Positions 51,124-64,000 of a stretch of DNA of 64,000 nucleotides are shown piece by piece. Positions within the stretch are counted from its first letter, which is position 1, and each line of letters begins with the position of its first letter. The notes beneath the pieces were generated by a model. That model saw nothing but the letters and a program-made list of their open reading frames with translations, was not told the origin of the DNA and did no database searches. Source of the DNA: Echinococcus granulosus (taxonomy: Eukaryota > Platyhelminthes > Cestoda > Cyclophyllidea > Taeniidae); contig NW_020170381.1 in assembly GCF_000524195.1 (NCBI RefSeq), forward strand, positions 1,514,547 to 1,578,546, written 5' to 3'. The translations under genes were made by a program, and so were the position numbers.

Positions 51124-54100
51124 ATGGAGTTATCTCAATAGCTGTAGCGCCCCGAATCTTACCTGGGGTCATAATAGTGCACCAGGAGAGGCATTACTGG
51201 AGCACAGAAGAGTGGATGCTACTAGCATGGCCCAAAGACTATGGATTTGAGGTAATGTACAATCTGCTGTGACTTAGGTGCCCACATAATCATAGACAGA
51301 GTTAAACAAATTATCAAAGCGCTACAATGACATCTAACAAGCCTGGAAACTATACCAGAGTACCATGAAACTTCTCATTATACTGATTAGCCGCAGTTCT
51401 TGCTAGGTAATATCGCCCAATTTATTAATAGGGCTTTTCTGATGGGAAATTTTAGAAAAATAGAATGATTTGCACCACTGAAGTTGTTCTGGTGGACTTT
51501 TTTAGCAAACCTTTCAGCAGTCGTTTTGGAGCTATTGGGTAAACTGCAGTAGATTCATCTAGAAGGCTTAACCCTATTTTACGACTCGTCATTTCTTTCG
51601 CTAATCATGTAGAAGAAAGTAACGTGCCGTTAAGGTAAGATTGGGATTAGAGTTGCAGGACTTATAGGAAAGCGAGTTCTGCATCCAATTTGGAGAGAGA
51701 TAGTGTTGACCGGGATCAGGAGGTTCGTCAGACTTAGTGAACTGTGACCCAAAAAGGTGTAGTAAAACAAACGTGCATACTTCTATTAATAGCAATGCCT
51801 TCGAGCAGATCTCAGAGGTTAAATTTCTACTAAAAATGCTTCCCCATCAATAGAAGTCAATTACCCTCATTAGTTTAATGTCAAATGGTGTGGGTACCAC
51901 AATAAAAAATATGAATTCACTAATGGCTCACAATTTTTTTCCTTCCGCCTCTGAACTAAATGTCGTTTGGGCCTCTTTAAGGCACATAGTTTTGTAGAAA
52001 TGTGTGATAATGGTTACAAATAAACAGTCAAATGTTATTTAGGAGCCGTCTTGGGTGAACATTTTCAGATTTTAATTAAAATCGAGCAAGATCACCCTTC
52101 TCGGTGCTCTCAATATTTTCTCGAAATCAGACTTTTGGGACACCAACTTTTTCCTTTATCTCTAAAAAATGGCATCGCAGATCTACGAGGGTATGCTTCC
52201 TTCGCCTTCAAAATATAGATTTGACATTATTTTTCGGTAATCCATCCAATACTCGGTTGTTCATTTAAGATCTATGAATCAGATGAAGCATCAAAATGAT
52301 TAGCCACGTAAACAATCGACCCCATGCGTGCGCTGTCATGACCTCGACGGGTTCATCCAGTCTCTACACTTCATTATCCTGCATCTATGTTATCTACAAC
52401 GAATGCAGAGGTTTATGCCTCTGTTTGCACCTATCGGCTGTCTTTTGCGAATGGAATTAAATGTCCACAAGCATAACAGGTGAGTTGGTATTAAAGAAAA
52501 ATAGCTCACAGAAGACCTCTCTTTCATTGTCACCTACCTCGATACCCTTACTCGGTGGACCCATTCACTCTGCACCTTGGCTTTTGTCAAGTCATAGAAA
52601 GCATTGCCATCCTCATGCTAAGTAATGGCGAAACTGTCATTCGAGTTGTCAGGTGTATCTTAAAGCGCATTAATGTGTTCCAATGGCTCTTAAACTTTCT
52701 GTGTACTTTTGGGCATCAAGATACGATATCTTTCTGAATAAAAATCATCTTAATGCATCTTCATTTTGTTAAATGCACGTACGGCAGCTTTGCATTTTGT
52801 TTATGTATTCACGTGTCGTCTACTTTTGGGACTATGTTTTTATTACCAAGATAAACGTCCCCGTCAAAGTGTACCATGAATTTGATCGTAGTCGATTCAT
52901 AGCAGAGCGAGTCATTAACTAAGTCCAAAGTTGTTTACTTTATGCATTAACGAGGCACCCATTACACACTCTCAGCACAGCACCCGAACATCAGCATGCA
53001 GCTATACCACGAAAACATACCAACATAAGCGTACTCAACCTCACGAACATCGAGTGACATCCTCCATCTCACCAACAGATTTTGACAACTGATGAATAAA
53101 CTAAGCATTGTACTTCCCAAATTCTACTTTATTTACATTTCATTCCGTGGTCCATCCATTCTACTTCCCTTTGGAATGCCATATTCCCGGTCTTAATGAA
53201 ATGACTGTGTGATGAGTAACTAATGTTCAGCTTTTTTAACCGAAACATGCATTGTTTCTTAGCCCTCCCCCTAATTTTAGTTTCTTTGTCCATCTATTCA
53301 TTTGTTGACACTGTCTTTAACATTACCCCAGGGACCACCCTACGAATATGCCCAACCGTAGTGGCAGTACGGCATTAAAGTCCTATTTCTGCACTCCCTT
53401 AGTTTAAATGTTTCTATCCGTGGCGTAATTAGTTTGTCTCCGAGCCCTGTCTGTTTCCTTGGGGGTCAGCAATCTCCCATCAGAAAAATAGGAAGTGTTT
53501 AGTGTAAAAGACAAATTGGATGTGAATAGAGGTATTTGAAATTTTTAACTAAGTGATTAGGGTGGGTCTCATGGTTATTTGTATGAAACAGTAAGTGATT
53601 TTACTTTCATTTGATGCACAAGCAAAGACTTGCAAACCACTTGAATTTATTAGACAATCTATGCTCAAAAAATTTGGCCAAATTCCAGTTCGCATTGCAT
53701 TTTGTTAGCCCCCACTCTTGACTGGTCACCATGAATATCAACGAAGATTCTTTCATTCCTAGTCGTAAAACAAGTTACTTAGTTCCATCTAGACCTCCTG
53801 ACTTACCATAAGCCTTTAATGAAACCCGTGGGCACATTTGTTAGTCAGTCTCCATTGTCCTATGCAGACCTGGAAAATGCGAGCATTGAGTTGAGTGATA
53901 CCACTATCACTACAATAAGACCTTGTAAGGGATAAACATCGATTCCAATAGCCAAAATATCACCTATACATTCATTCGGCCGAGGCTAAGAGCGCTTAAT
54001 GACTCAATTTATCATCTGCAACAAAGCTTGTGTTTCCTGCACTGCATATGTATGCACATATGCTTGGTGCCGGAACTAGTTGTTCTCCACCCAACCCAGG

Positions 54101-54198
54101 CCAAAGAATGCATAATCCCTCGATATTCTTGCGCATGCATATGCGCACGAATGTTCACCCGCGCCCCCGTCAGCCGCCACGTCAACCGCCATTGTGTA

Positions 54199-54226
54199 TG
54201 CGTGCTTGCGTGCGTGCGTGCGTGCA
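54199..54226. repeat. (TGCG)n microsatellite
   Basis: About six TGCG/TGCT units lie in a CpG-rich block. The alternating purine-pyrimidine sequence could adopt Z-DNA. Confidence 0.8.
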
Positions 54227-55091
54227 GAGGTCCGTTCATGGAAGAGGGGATGCTCGGTCTCGTGGGGCGCACGTTGGGTCCTAGAAGGGGAGGGACTCAA
54301 GCCCGCATTCTGTGTGGCTTCTCTCCCTCTTCATTGCAAAAGCAAATATCAATTAATGATGGTGAATGGGCTTGTATTTGAAGGCAGTTTTAGGAAATTG
54401 GAAGGTTGTAGTATTGGCTTATATTAAAGTCCCTAGGTGGGTAAAACTTGAGGGAACAAAGTTTAACCTATCAACCAAGTATGACTAATTACTTGTTTTT
54501 GGAATAACTAGTTGGATGTGTGTCAAGCTGTCTACAGTGCTCTGAAATTCGTGCGATTACTGCACAGAGGATATTCTGTTTGAATCGCAGTCAGATGAAT
54601 CCACACGACATTTGGCCGTTGGTAATTGTGAGCTTGAGTACTTCTGATGATGAACTTCTGACGGTTTTAAGCAAGCTTAGTGAACCGTTTATAAAGAAAT
54701 TGCTAAATGCAACACAGTAACAACTTGATTGAAAGATTTAATGTACTGTCATCTACTTGGCTGGAAAATATTTAGTGACGCAGCAAATGCAACCATTTGT
54801 CCAAATAGAACTTAATTTTCGTATTACCAGGTTTAAGCCGACGACTACATCACCATCACAGTACAAAATCCGATATCAGCTTCCAGGTCGCAAGGCAACT
54901 GTACAAAACCCGTCCTTTGTGCTTTTTGCATTAACTGACCCATCCACCAATCCTATGCGCACACCAGATAAGCAACCAATCAAAGCGGCCTCAGCACTCT
55001 GAGTATGCTATGCGGTTCTGATTGGTCAGGTGGTACCAAGCGCCAGAAACCTGCTGTACTGTGTTAGAATCGATCGAATTGGACGTATTTT

Positions 55092-58000
55092 ATGCTGAAC
55101 GAGCCTGGGAATGTGTTTGCCGCGGGAATGCTGGTAGGCAAAGAAAATCAGGCTTCCGCTGTATGTTCTGACTATGGTCAGCGACTGCTGGAGGCTGTGC
55201 AGGAGACGCCAGAGATCAACGATTTTCGCATCCGATGTCCTGGGAAATTTAGGTCAATCTGCTTCCTGCATTTGTCCTTCGCGATTGACGTCCCTTTGGA
55301 CTTATTCCACGAGTTTAATAGCTCTGATCGAATCGGTAATGTGCTCTCCGCTGGGCAGATGTTTTCGCGTTCGCGACGTCATAACAGAGGTAAGATTTCT
55401 GTAAACGTATATTCTAGTTTTACCTTGGTGTAATGAATAGTTAGCGACTGTTCACAATGCTGCTTTACGCAGAAATCTCAATTGTCACTTGACAATTGCG
55501 ATATGTTAAGCCTCCTTCTTTTGCCTACTTGGCATCCTCATTTTTCCCATCGAAGTGTGAACAACGAGCTGGGTTGGAGCATGCATATCTTTTCATCCAG
55601 TCTTTCATTCCTCGAATTCTAGGCTATAATAGGTTCATTCTCAAATCCTTATACGAAGCCACTAGAGTCTAAAACAGCTATTTGTCGTATAACCTGGTGG
55701 ATTTGTTTAGGGTATTCATTGAGACTTACTTTCCCTTACTGTCAAAAATCACCGGCTCCCTGAAGACGTTCCCTTTATCGGTTTTTTACTTGTTTAAATT
55801 ACGTTGATGACTTCCTCCCAATTTTATGACATCCCGCTACCTCTTGCTGCCCCCATCCATGCGCGTACGCGATTCGGGCGTCTTAGTTGATGTAGCGTTT
55901 ACTGAGGAGACCGTCACTTCATGAGCAGTTGTGTGATGCTTCAACATCTGCTTACACAGATCTCTTAACAGAGCGCTCACCAGTAGGGCACGTTGCGACT
56001 AAAGGTTCATGTCAAAAAGCGTGTAATCCTCTTAAGGATCCCTGTTTGTTTAAAAGGCAGTACACAATCGAAATTCCTAGGGCATCGAATGTGCAAACCG
56101 GTTTAATTTTGATGAACAGTTAAGTGGGAGGTCGCTCTGCGAGTTTTAAGACAAAAGGCATTTTGTCAAAACATGTAGGAGCTTTTTAGATTGGTAGTTA
56201 CTTCAGGTAGACATAAGCTTGATAGGCACTCCCCAGTCGTGGTTTGTTTTGTGGTCTGTTTAGCGTAGATGATCCTATGAATGGGCGTATTTTGTGCTGT
56301 AACGAACTCAGTGCTTCACTCTACGTGTTACAACGTGTTTTCCACTTACCGTGTGTACAGTTTAGCTCAGCTGGCCACTACTTTGTTACTCCTTTAAGGT
56401 GGTCTTCAGTCTCTACCGCTCACTCCTGGCCTTCTGGAGAAACTTATTTACCTCATGACAATGCTGGAAAATACTCGTGGTAAGCAGGAGCAAAACTGAT
56501 TTACAGGAGGACTGTAACCGCCTCATCGTGATGTTTTTTCTCTCAGGATTTCAAGCAGAGGGCGTGTTCCGCAAAACCGGAAGCCTGACCCAACAGCGCA
56601 CAGTCACTGAAGCCCTTCTTCACCCAGATTTCGATTGCACGACTTTTGCCTGGACCGATTTCTCTCCCCATGAACTCGCGGGAGCACTGAAGTCTATCAT
56701 CAGTCACCTGACTCAACCTCTTCTCACCTCTGCACTGACGCCACTCTTCCTTGAAGCCGCACGTACGCATCTGTTTTGATGAGGACACCAACATTTCACT
56801 TCTCACTCAAGATTCCTTATAACTGCGTCTGCTTTGAGCTTCAACCGCTTAATGCTATGGCCATTCTTAATGCATTTTGCGCTCAGTTAGATCACAAACT
56901 GTTATCCTGAAAGTGAGATAAGGAATTCTTGCTCGTAGATCGGAATCAAAACGTCTTCTCAGTCAGTTATCTTCGCGTAATAGTAGACGTCGTGTTAAAT
57001 AAGGGTATCATACAAATAATATCTTAAACTGTTTCGTACCATGTTTACAGCAAGGGCTGTTTCAACAGTCAGACGTGTCAGATGGCTACTACCATTAAAG
57101 CCAAACAACTCTCAGACATCTTTTTCGTAAAGGCATTTTTGCTAGGCTCATTAACAAAACCGTGAATGAGTAATCAACACACATTCATTTAAACGGTCTT
57201 CGTGGTCGTCACTGTGCTGTGGGCAAGGTTTTTTCCTTTTTCATTCGTGCAAGAGGTGTGGACATCCTGATATGCAACGTTGGAAGGTTAAAATTTCAAA
57301 TATTCTGTTCTTCTGGGAAGATACGGCACTTCACAAGTAGATCTTCAACCTAACAACTAAGCAGTGGTGATCCATAGCCATATGCTGAGTTTTGTCTTGG
57401 TCTGACCATGTGTTGATATCTCGAGACGTGTTACCGAGGTCTTGTTACGTTGCCACAGCAACTGTATGTTAGCCTACTAACAAACTTGAACAAGCAAACC
57501 AGTTTTGTCTATTCATAATGCTTGTTATTTGTTATTTTTCTCAAGGTCTGTGGGGATGTGAGGCAGGTGGTGGAGGAGGAAGGGAGGATATGTCTCCAAT
57601 GGATTTGCTTGCTTACGGCAAACAGGTGAAGTCTCTGCGTCTCCTGGTTCAGCTGCTGCCCGCTGTGAACCGGTCTTTGTTGAAGCAACTGTTGCGGTTG
57701 CTGGGGCTCGTGCTGGAGCACGTAATGCAGAACCGCATGACTGGTGTTGCCCTCGGCACGGTTTTTGGACCTATCTTTGTGCCTTCTGTGTTTGGCGAGG
57801 CTATTAACGATCCCCATTGCAAGGTAGGGTCCAATACCGCTCATACTACTCAAGGCAATTTGAACGGTCTCTAGGCCGTGTAATAGGATTCGCGAAACGC
57901 AGCTCACCTTCTCTGTATTGGTTGTAGATGTGGATAGATCTACCAAGAATTATTCGCGCGAAAGTTAGTAAATTTCACGGCGAGAATTGTGATTCATGTC

Positions 58001-58777
58001 ATTTACAAGCAATCTAGACATACCGATTCTTCATGTTAGACTTGCTGGTATTTAAAGTTTAGCAAGCCGTACTCTTAAATGCTGATTGTAATTTCCTGGC
58101 GATTTCGTAAATTAGTAAATCAAGCTTAACAGTAGTGGAAATTAATTGTTGATTTCGTGGAAAATCTCTTGAATGAACATAATTGCCCGACTAATAGCGG
58201 TACCATCTTTTTCCAAATTTAACCATGATTCCTTAACTTGATCAAATGATATTTTGGTCAAACAGTATGTTAATTGCTTCCACAAATCACTTCTGTGCAG
58301 GACTCTAATAATTTCAAAAAGGGCTGTCAAGAGGCTATTTTGCTCGCAACTCGGCTGATTGAGCTGAATGACAAGCTGTTCCTCTTACCAATCACGCTCC
58401 TTGAGGATATTCGTCACAACGCTAAAGAACCCTTGAGGCCGGAGGCAAAGAAAAGGCAAGAAGATAAAGATACTTCTCGATGCTCGCCCTATCGGTGGAG
58501 TAGGCGCTCGCGTCGCTCCAGCTCGCCTCTGCAGACCTCCGTTCGCTTCGCGTCTCTCTCCTCTGTCTCGGCCTCCGTTACCTCGCTGCAGACCCCTCCA
58601 CCACCGGGGGCCGTCATCAGGGACGTCTCCAGCACCACTCCCTCCACCGCCACCTCCACCAACAATAATGGTGTACGTGCCCATCTTACTTGGATCGCCA
58701 TCTCTGCATCAGAACACTCTCTAAGTTTGTGTTACATGTTTCGTTTCTATGATTATGTGGGCTTACGCAGTCTTTGA
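55092..58777 (+). CDS. ARHGAP19-like Rho GTPase-activating protein
   Basis: RhoGAP domains stimulate GTP hydrolysis by Rho-family GTPases. Core exons linked by phase are 55092..55389, 56399..56479, 56547..56762, 57546..57823 and 58301 onward. The second gives LQSLPLTPGLLEKLIYLMTM, then LENTRGFQAEGVFRKTG, matching ARHGAP19's 'SPLTEEGIAQIYQLIEYL...EGLFRVPG'. The Arg in GVFRKTG is the expected arginine finger, so the domain looks active. Then come HELAGALKSIISHLTQPLLT and AVNRSLLKQLLRLLGLVLEH, with MTGVALGTVFGPIFVP as the last GAP motif. The tail is basic and Ser/Thr/Pro-rich. The last exon either runs to the stop at 58777 or is spliced at about 58670 to a short exon near 59085. The 5' exon is weakly conserved and further 5' exons are likely. 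The ARHGAP19 subfamily is my best guess. Confidence 0.8.
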
Positions 58778-60080
58778 AAAATAACCAAAGGTTTTCAATT
58801 CAGTGTTTTGCTAGTTTGCAGTAATTTGAGATCGAAGGATGTCCAAACCCCCTTTCTCACGCGTACCCAAGTACCAATTATCGACATGCTTCAGTGTTTT
58901 ATGTTTCTTTCATTTGGTTTATAGTCTAAACAATAGTTGCTCCTTGCTCATTGTTCGCTATGCATTTTAGTCACATTACCATGCCACCGTGATTGTAATA
59001 GTTTGGCAATTTTTTTCTCTAGCTTGACTGTTTTAAATTTTTAATGTGCTGCATACGCAAGTGTACCTTCCCCTTCCATTTCAGGTCCCAGCCAAATTGC
59101 TCAATTTCGTATAACTCAATTCGCATCATGTTAAGCGCTGCAGTTTAAGTGGACACCTTCATCCTTCTACTCACTCACTTTTTCACCCTTTTGGTTCATA
59201 CGCAAGCGCCCTTTTAGCTAGCTAACTTGTTCTTTTTATTGTCTTGCATTCATCCCTGTTTGTATATTAATTTTTCCGTTGTTTGGACCATTTAAAATTG
59301 ATAGCAGCAATACAGTTTTACAATTCCCCCCAAGGATTCACCCATATTGGTTAACTAAAACCTGATCTCTGTGTGCAGAGACGGCAGAAAGCAGTTCACG
59401 GGGTTGCCATCTTTGGCTACTCGCTGGACTTAGCTGACAAACCCGGCGTATTGCACTTGCCTGAAGTACTGCGTGCAGGCAGATTTCACTAGAGACACGG
59501 TATTTTGCAAAGAGCTCTTCTCGGACAGTGGCAGGACAACCTTGCACGCATTATTGCACTTTGGTTACAACTTAAAACAGCACTTCACAGGATTGTCCTA
59601 GGGCGTTTGCGTTCGTTTAGGGTCTCATGGCTTTTTGCGGAGTGGAGTGTTGTGTCACCAAAATGAAAGGCTTTGAACGATTAACATAAACGTTGCAAAC
59701 TTTATGTGATCTGACGTAAGCATAGTAGTACCTACTTTAGAGTTATGGCCAAGCTTGAATTCCCCCCACCGTGACTGATCTTCCATGCGATAAGGCTTGC
59801 TTTTGGAATACTCAAGCGAGAAAATTCGTCGTGGAGAAGACCCGAATAGTGTTGAGTGAGGAAGTTGTGGACCAGAGGCAATTAATACGTTGATATGGGA
59901 TGGCATCATAAAAGCACCCTTCAAACTGGTAAATAACCTATCTTTACACCTGTATCAACTGTTGTAGGTAAGAAAAGAACTCACGCCTAAGCAGTGTAAA
60001 AGTGATATGTTGACATAAAATCTTCAGCCGTAAAGCAGTTCGTAAAAAAACGGTAGGCAAGAGTACAAGGGAAGTAGAAG
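58778..60080. other. Convergent 3' spacer between the RhoGAP and SAC3/GANP genes
   Basis: The 1.3-kb stretch carries the two 3' UTRs. An acceptor-like site (cttccatttcag, near 59084) might start a short terminal exon of the RhoGAP gene. Nothing else was recognised. Confidence 0.4.
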
Positions 60081-63000
60081 TCACTTGAGGATCAGCCGGA
60101 CATCATTTGAAAGCTTCGCAATTTTCGCATCCAGCTCTTGTAGTTGCTGGGCTACGGCGTCCGAGGAGGCGGAAGGCTCTCGTGGTTGCCAATCGCCGTC
60201 AGCTGGCTGCACCTTGGGTGGACGGAACTTGAACTCACGTACGATGGAGGCAACAGAGAATTGAGGACCTAACTGGTCGAGGGCACGCGCTGCTGCCGGG
60301 ACCACCTCAATCGTGGTGCTCGCGGATACTGATTGACCATCATCATCCAGCACCGTATCCAACCTGGCGCGTACTAGCCGAATACAAAGGGGACCCCAGG
60401 GAATCAGTAGAGCGCTGACTCGTCTCCACCGTTCACAGAAATTCGGGGAGAGTTCACAAGAGGCGGCTAAATTCTCCGGAAATCGCAGAGTAAGGAGAAA
60501 GGAGTGCCACCTATCCACGGCTTCATGCCAGGATATGTTGGGTGGAAGAGGTTCAGGTAGCGGAGAGATTACAAGACTTGTGCAGATGGATCTTGGCAGC
60601 GGGTCCAGGATCTGATTGTAGGCGGTTAGAAGGTAGTGGGGATCCTGGAAAGAAAAAAGTGGTCTCTAATGAAAGTCGAAGCTGTTCAAGTCGTCTTGGT
60701 GATTAACGCCCCGATTTGGACGTTCTTCATTTTACAGAGTACTTCAGACCAGAGTCATTTATTAGTTGTAAGTTTCATCAATAAATCGGTTTGCCATCAG
60801 AATGAATGAATGAACAATACAAACCTAGCCGAAGTTAACTAGGAGCAGTTAGAGCATATGTACGGCAATGATGAAGATAAGGGCACAGAGGGGCAACTAT
60901 TGCAGCTCACGGGATGAGTAAGTCCTTGTTCAGTCCAATGGCCGATCAAGACCAGCAGAGGTGTTAGGAAGGCTGCCTGAACGCGGCTCGATACAAGCTC
61001 TACCAGAGTTGAGGATTGCGGAAATAAGGGTTGGAGAGTGGCTGAGTTCTCGGTCTTCGCCATAGTTCCACCACTGCCGTCGCCGTCGCCTGAGACAACC
61101 GCCACCTTCTTCACCAGCCACTGAAGACCAGTTTGGAGAAGAGTGTTCCAACAATAGGCCATTGTGGCATTTCCATCAATCGGCGGAGGAAATACAATGC
61201 TCTCCACAGTATCAGAGTGTTCAGCGGACTTTCCGAGCTCCGAGGGGAGGAGACGAAGCTGCGGGATCTCGAGATGTGAGGGACCGTCGCCAATGACGAT
61301 GAGTCCAACTTCTGTCCCCGTGAGATAGTCCACAGAGGGGAGAAGAGTAAAGTTTGTGTGGTTTCTAAGTTTGTTGCAGAGCCATCGAGAAAAAAAGTGG
61401 GCTGCAGTGGAAACAATGACACCAATGCAGGCTTCATGGGAAAGGCCATGAATGGGACCAAGGGGTCGGTATGCAAGATTAGCATCGGTCTGAAATAGAT
61501 AAAAGAAAAAAAACGCGCTGCCCAAGTTTTAGCTGCAAATTCGATGGGTATAATGAAGCGGCATTTAACAGCACAAAAACTGGAAAAGCGACAATTCCGA
61601 AATCCGGAAAATGTGGCATGATCCTAAGCCCTGGTCATTATATTGGAAAAATTAGCAATACACGAGACGCATTTATTGAAGTCTTAAAACAAAAAGATTC
61701 AAGCGTGGTAGAGCAATCAAGTCAACTTGGTGCTCTACAATATTGTTTTCTTTTTGAGGATTAGTTTCTACGTCACTCATGTACAGCACAAAAAATTGGG
61801 CATAGCCTTAGATGAAAATGCAGTAGATGTGAATGTCTTTATGGCAAACAAATTAAAGAACACAGAGTTATCATGTTGGTTTTGGGTTGAAGTGTGGAGT
61901 GATAAAAACCGTCAACTGAGAGGAGGTTACTTTAACCAGAGATATTTCGGTAACTAAGGCACAACTGGAGCTATTGATTATTGAAGAGTTTGGGCGCCAC
62001 AAGAGTGGATAAGATACATGCGTCCGATAATAAGGCAGCATACGCGACCCAAACAATCGGCCTACTTTGGAGACAGTCTTGTGGAGAATGACAACCCACT
62101 ACTGCTGTAAATCATTTACAAGGCGATGAGTCATGCCACGAGTGGCGCGGCAGGGGCGGAGGCTTACCGCGGAAGAGGAGGAACAGAGTCGGGCCCGTTT
62201 AAGAGCATAATTCTCCCTTTCCGGGAAGGCCCGGAGCCAGGCGCGCCGGGGGCTGCAAAGTTCCTCTACGCTGAAGTCGCCGAGCCACAAATGGGGCGGC
62301 GGAGCAGCGGGGATGGAGCGAATGAAGTCGCGGGTGGGGACGTCGCGCCGCTGCTCTTCCAGACAGATCGCCTTCCAGGAAGAGAAGGTGCGTTTCAACA
62401 ATCGTCGCATGTTCAAATGCTCCGAGCGAGTCTTCTTCAGCACTCGTAATGCGAATTCACTCAAAGCTTCCATCAAAATGTCACCAGAGATGGCCTAGGA
62501 GGTTTTTGTAATTGTAAATATTTTTCTAAAGGAGCGTACTCGAAAGGATAAAGTTTACTTAAAAAGGAACTCTACATATTGTCTTCCAGTGGCTTACGAG
62601 ATTGCGCATGCACCCCTTTGTTTGATGAAATCATTGGAATTATAAGAGTAAAGTAAGCAAAATCAGCGCAAGGAATTTCTTGAATTCAGTGGAAGAAATA
62701 CAATACTTGGCAAATTTATGCAAATTGAATGAAAATCAAGACATTTTGGGAATGTTTTAAAGGTCCATGCATTTATGGATCCACCGTGACAAAATCAATC
62801 GGTGAAGAACAATGTTCAGGGAATTTCGAGATTCCCAGATGTTGCAATCGTTAAGAGGAAATACAAATTGCCAGAACTCCTATTATCTACGATAATAGCT
62901 ATTAACGCTCTTTTGCCAAAAATGCTTGAAATTCCTTATAATTAACGACGAAGGCTGGAGTAAGTGCTCACCGAGACAACACTCTCGCTAATGACATCGG

Positions 63001-63917
63001 AGACGACCTCGCGCAGCGAATTATTCACAAAGGTTCGGATAATACTCTCCGCAATTTCTTCGACAAGAGATGATAAAAAACCTAGGCGAAGGGTGATCTC
63101 TTCCTCCACGATCTGGACGGCATGCAAAGAAAACTAATAGGTGAGGCAGATATGAACTGGTGTAAGCATTACGTAAACAGAACCCACTTGCGTTAAATTT
63201 GATTTAATGGTTTCTTCAATTAGTTCATCAGCCATACTCTCTGCCGCTTTGGTCTCCCTCAAATCCATCGTCAAAACTCTTCGAATCTCGCCGTTCAACA
63301 CCTCGTTAAAAATAGCCATCGACGCCTCCGACTTAGCCTCATCGGAAAATATGGGCTCAGAAGGGCCCACAAACATCGAGTCAAGTTTAAAGGCGGGTTG
63401 TTCGAGGTGGAGATTAGAAGAATCTCCAGTGTTTGTTCCACCAGCTAGCACTGAAGAAGACTTCAGTTTGTCCATCGAAAGGGAAAGTCCTGTGAGTGTG
63501 GATAATGACGGATAGTAAGGCGATTCCTGAATCTCCTGCACGGAAAGGAGGTGGCCTCCGCTATCAAAGGAGGAGTGAACTGGTCCAGGTTTAGCATAGG
63601 AGGGATCAATTGGACCACCATTGAAGAGATCCGCGAGGCTTCGTCCCAAACGCTTACCCTCAATCAGCTGACGCGCGGGGGAGAAAAGAGGAGTTACTAG
63701 CTAAAGAATGGCTCCGTAGCGAGCTGGAAGAAGGCGCAAAAAGACCCACATTAAATGCCCTTCTCTCTTGCCACGCGAGCTCTGGCTCACGAGGTAGTGA
63801 ATGTCGCTTAAAAATTAAATTGTCGCCGGATACATGGAGATTCCAGTGCTCGCAGAAGGCCTGTGCGTCCTTTCGCGACTCAAATCCCAATTGATTCACG
63901 AATGTGGCTAGTGGAAA
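60081..63917 (-). CDS. SAC3/GANP (MCM3AP-like) mRNA-export protein, C-terminal part
   Basis: The family forms the scaffold of the TREX-2 mRNA-export complex at nuclear pores. Exons read in minus order: 63750..63917, 63188..63667, 62972..63112, 62168..62494, 60911..61489 and 60081..60644, all in phase 0. They give 752 residues, and the gene runs off the right edge. The first exon gives FPLATFVNQLGFESRKDAQ, then AFCEHWNLHV, matching the end of the SAC3/GANP domain ([29 protein letters not shown]). Later exons carry amphipathic helices (LVEEIAESIIRTFVNNSLRE, LRVLKKTRSEHLNMRRLLKR) and FSSWKAICLEEQRR, as in the GANP coiled region ('[25 protein letters not shown]'). The 60911-61489 exon resembles the GANP lumen of beta strands (VGLIVIGDG). 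The end is LDAKIAKLSNDVRLILK, a short coiled coil. All acceptors and donors are canonical (donors GTGGGT, GTGAGC, GTAAGC). The family call is good; subfamily names are by analogy. Confidence 0.75.
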
Positions 63918-64000
63918 CTGTGCAGAAAAAAAAACTATAATGAAACAAGACAGTTTAATCCGCCTAGGGCCAAATAACAGCAGCAATTCATCGCACACAA

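Larger units (their letters stand above)
49043..55091. other. 6-kb divergent spacer between VANGL and the RhoGAP gene
   Basis: VANGL (minus) and the RhoGAP gene (plus) point away from each other across this stretch. It is mostly AT-rich, with repeat copy C near 51 kb and a CpG-rich block at 54050-54320 containing TGCG repeats. Open frames at 54520-54720 and 54757-55002 (plus) could be 5' exons of the RhoGAP gene, but I could not link them by phase. An acceptor (TTAG|AATCGATCG) about 25 bases before 55092 suggests that the first listed exon begins upstream of its ATG. Confidence 0.4.

Noticed and set aside
51039..51272. 77-codon plus-strand frame near 51 kb
   Set aside because: It lies within repeat copy C and its direct repeat, with no recognisable domain.
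58385..58701. Minus-strand Gly-rich frames
   Set aside because: They are antisense to the Pro/Ser/Thr-rich tail of the RhoGAP gene.

Overview
This window is eukaryotic nuclear DNA, most likely from a parasitic flatworm and probably a tapeworm. The reasons are the spliced genes, several introns of only 31-44 bases beside introns of 0.1-5 kb, AT-rich spacers, and two genes in an operon-like arrangement whose 32-base gap ends in a splice acceptor directly before an ATG, as expected for flatworm spliced-leader trans-splicing. The species cannot be named from the sequence alone. Gene models were built by reading exons on both strands, checking GT/GC-AG boundaries and phase, and comparing the joined peptides with remembered features of the animal protein families. 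No search was run.

Left part (1-12 kb): a haloacid dehalogenase (HAD) superfamily gene resembling HDHD3 (minus), the DNA-replication gene GINS2/PSF2 (minus, 5473-6384) and the arginine methyltransferase PRMT5 (plus, 7879-11949, 12 exons). PRMT5 carries Gln instead of Arg in its SAM-binding GxGRGP motif. Next, convergent with PRMT5, is the co-repressor scaffold SIN3 (minus, 12491-18895, 15 exons).

Middle part (19-36 kb): about 3 kb of non-coding sequence, then ARV1 (plus, one exon) followed 32 bases later by UGGT, the endoplasmic reticulum glucosyltransferase that senses glycoprotein folding (plus, 22652-32873, 21 exons, ending in KDEL). Both products act at the endoplasmic reticulum. Convergent with UGGT is a 393-residue protein with a C-terminal telobox Myb domain that looks like a TRF/shelterin telomere-binding factor (minus, 33296-35392).

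Right part (39-64 kb): the planar-cell-polarity membrane protein VANGL/Van Gogh (minus, 39512-49042, 4 exons, one intron of 5 kb), an ARHGAP19-like RhoGAP (plus, about 55.1-58.8 kb), and the 3' half of a SAC3/GANP (MCM3AP-like) mRNA-export gene (minus, from 60081 off the right edge).

The spacers hold microsatellites, a degenerate three-copy dispersed repeat and a GC-rich intronic hairpin. I found no rRNA, tRNA, CRISPR array, virus or intact transposon. The most notable points are the PRMT5 substitution, the ARV1-UGGT operon, the TRF-like protein, the HAD protein with an eroded motif IV, and introns in SIN3 that could be retained without breaking the frame.
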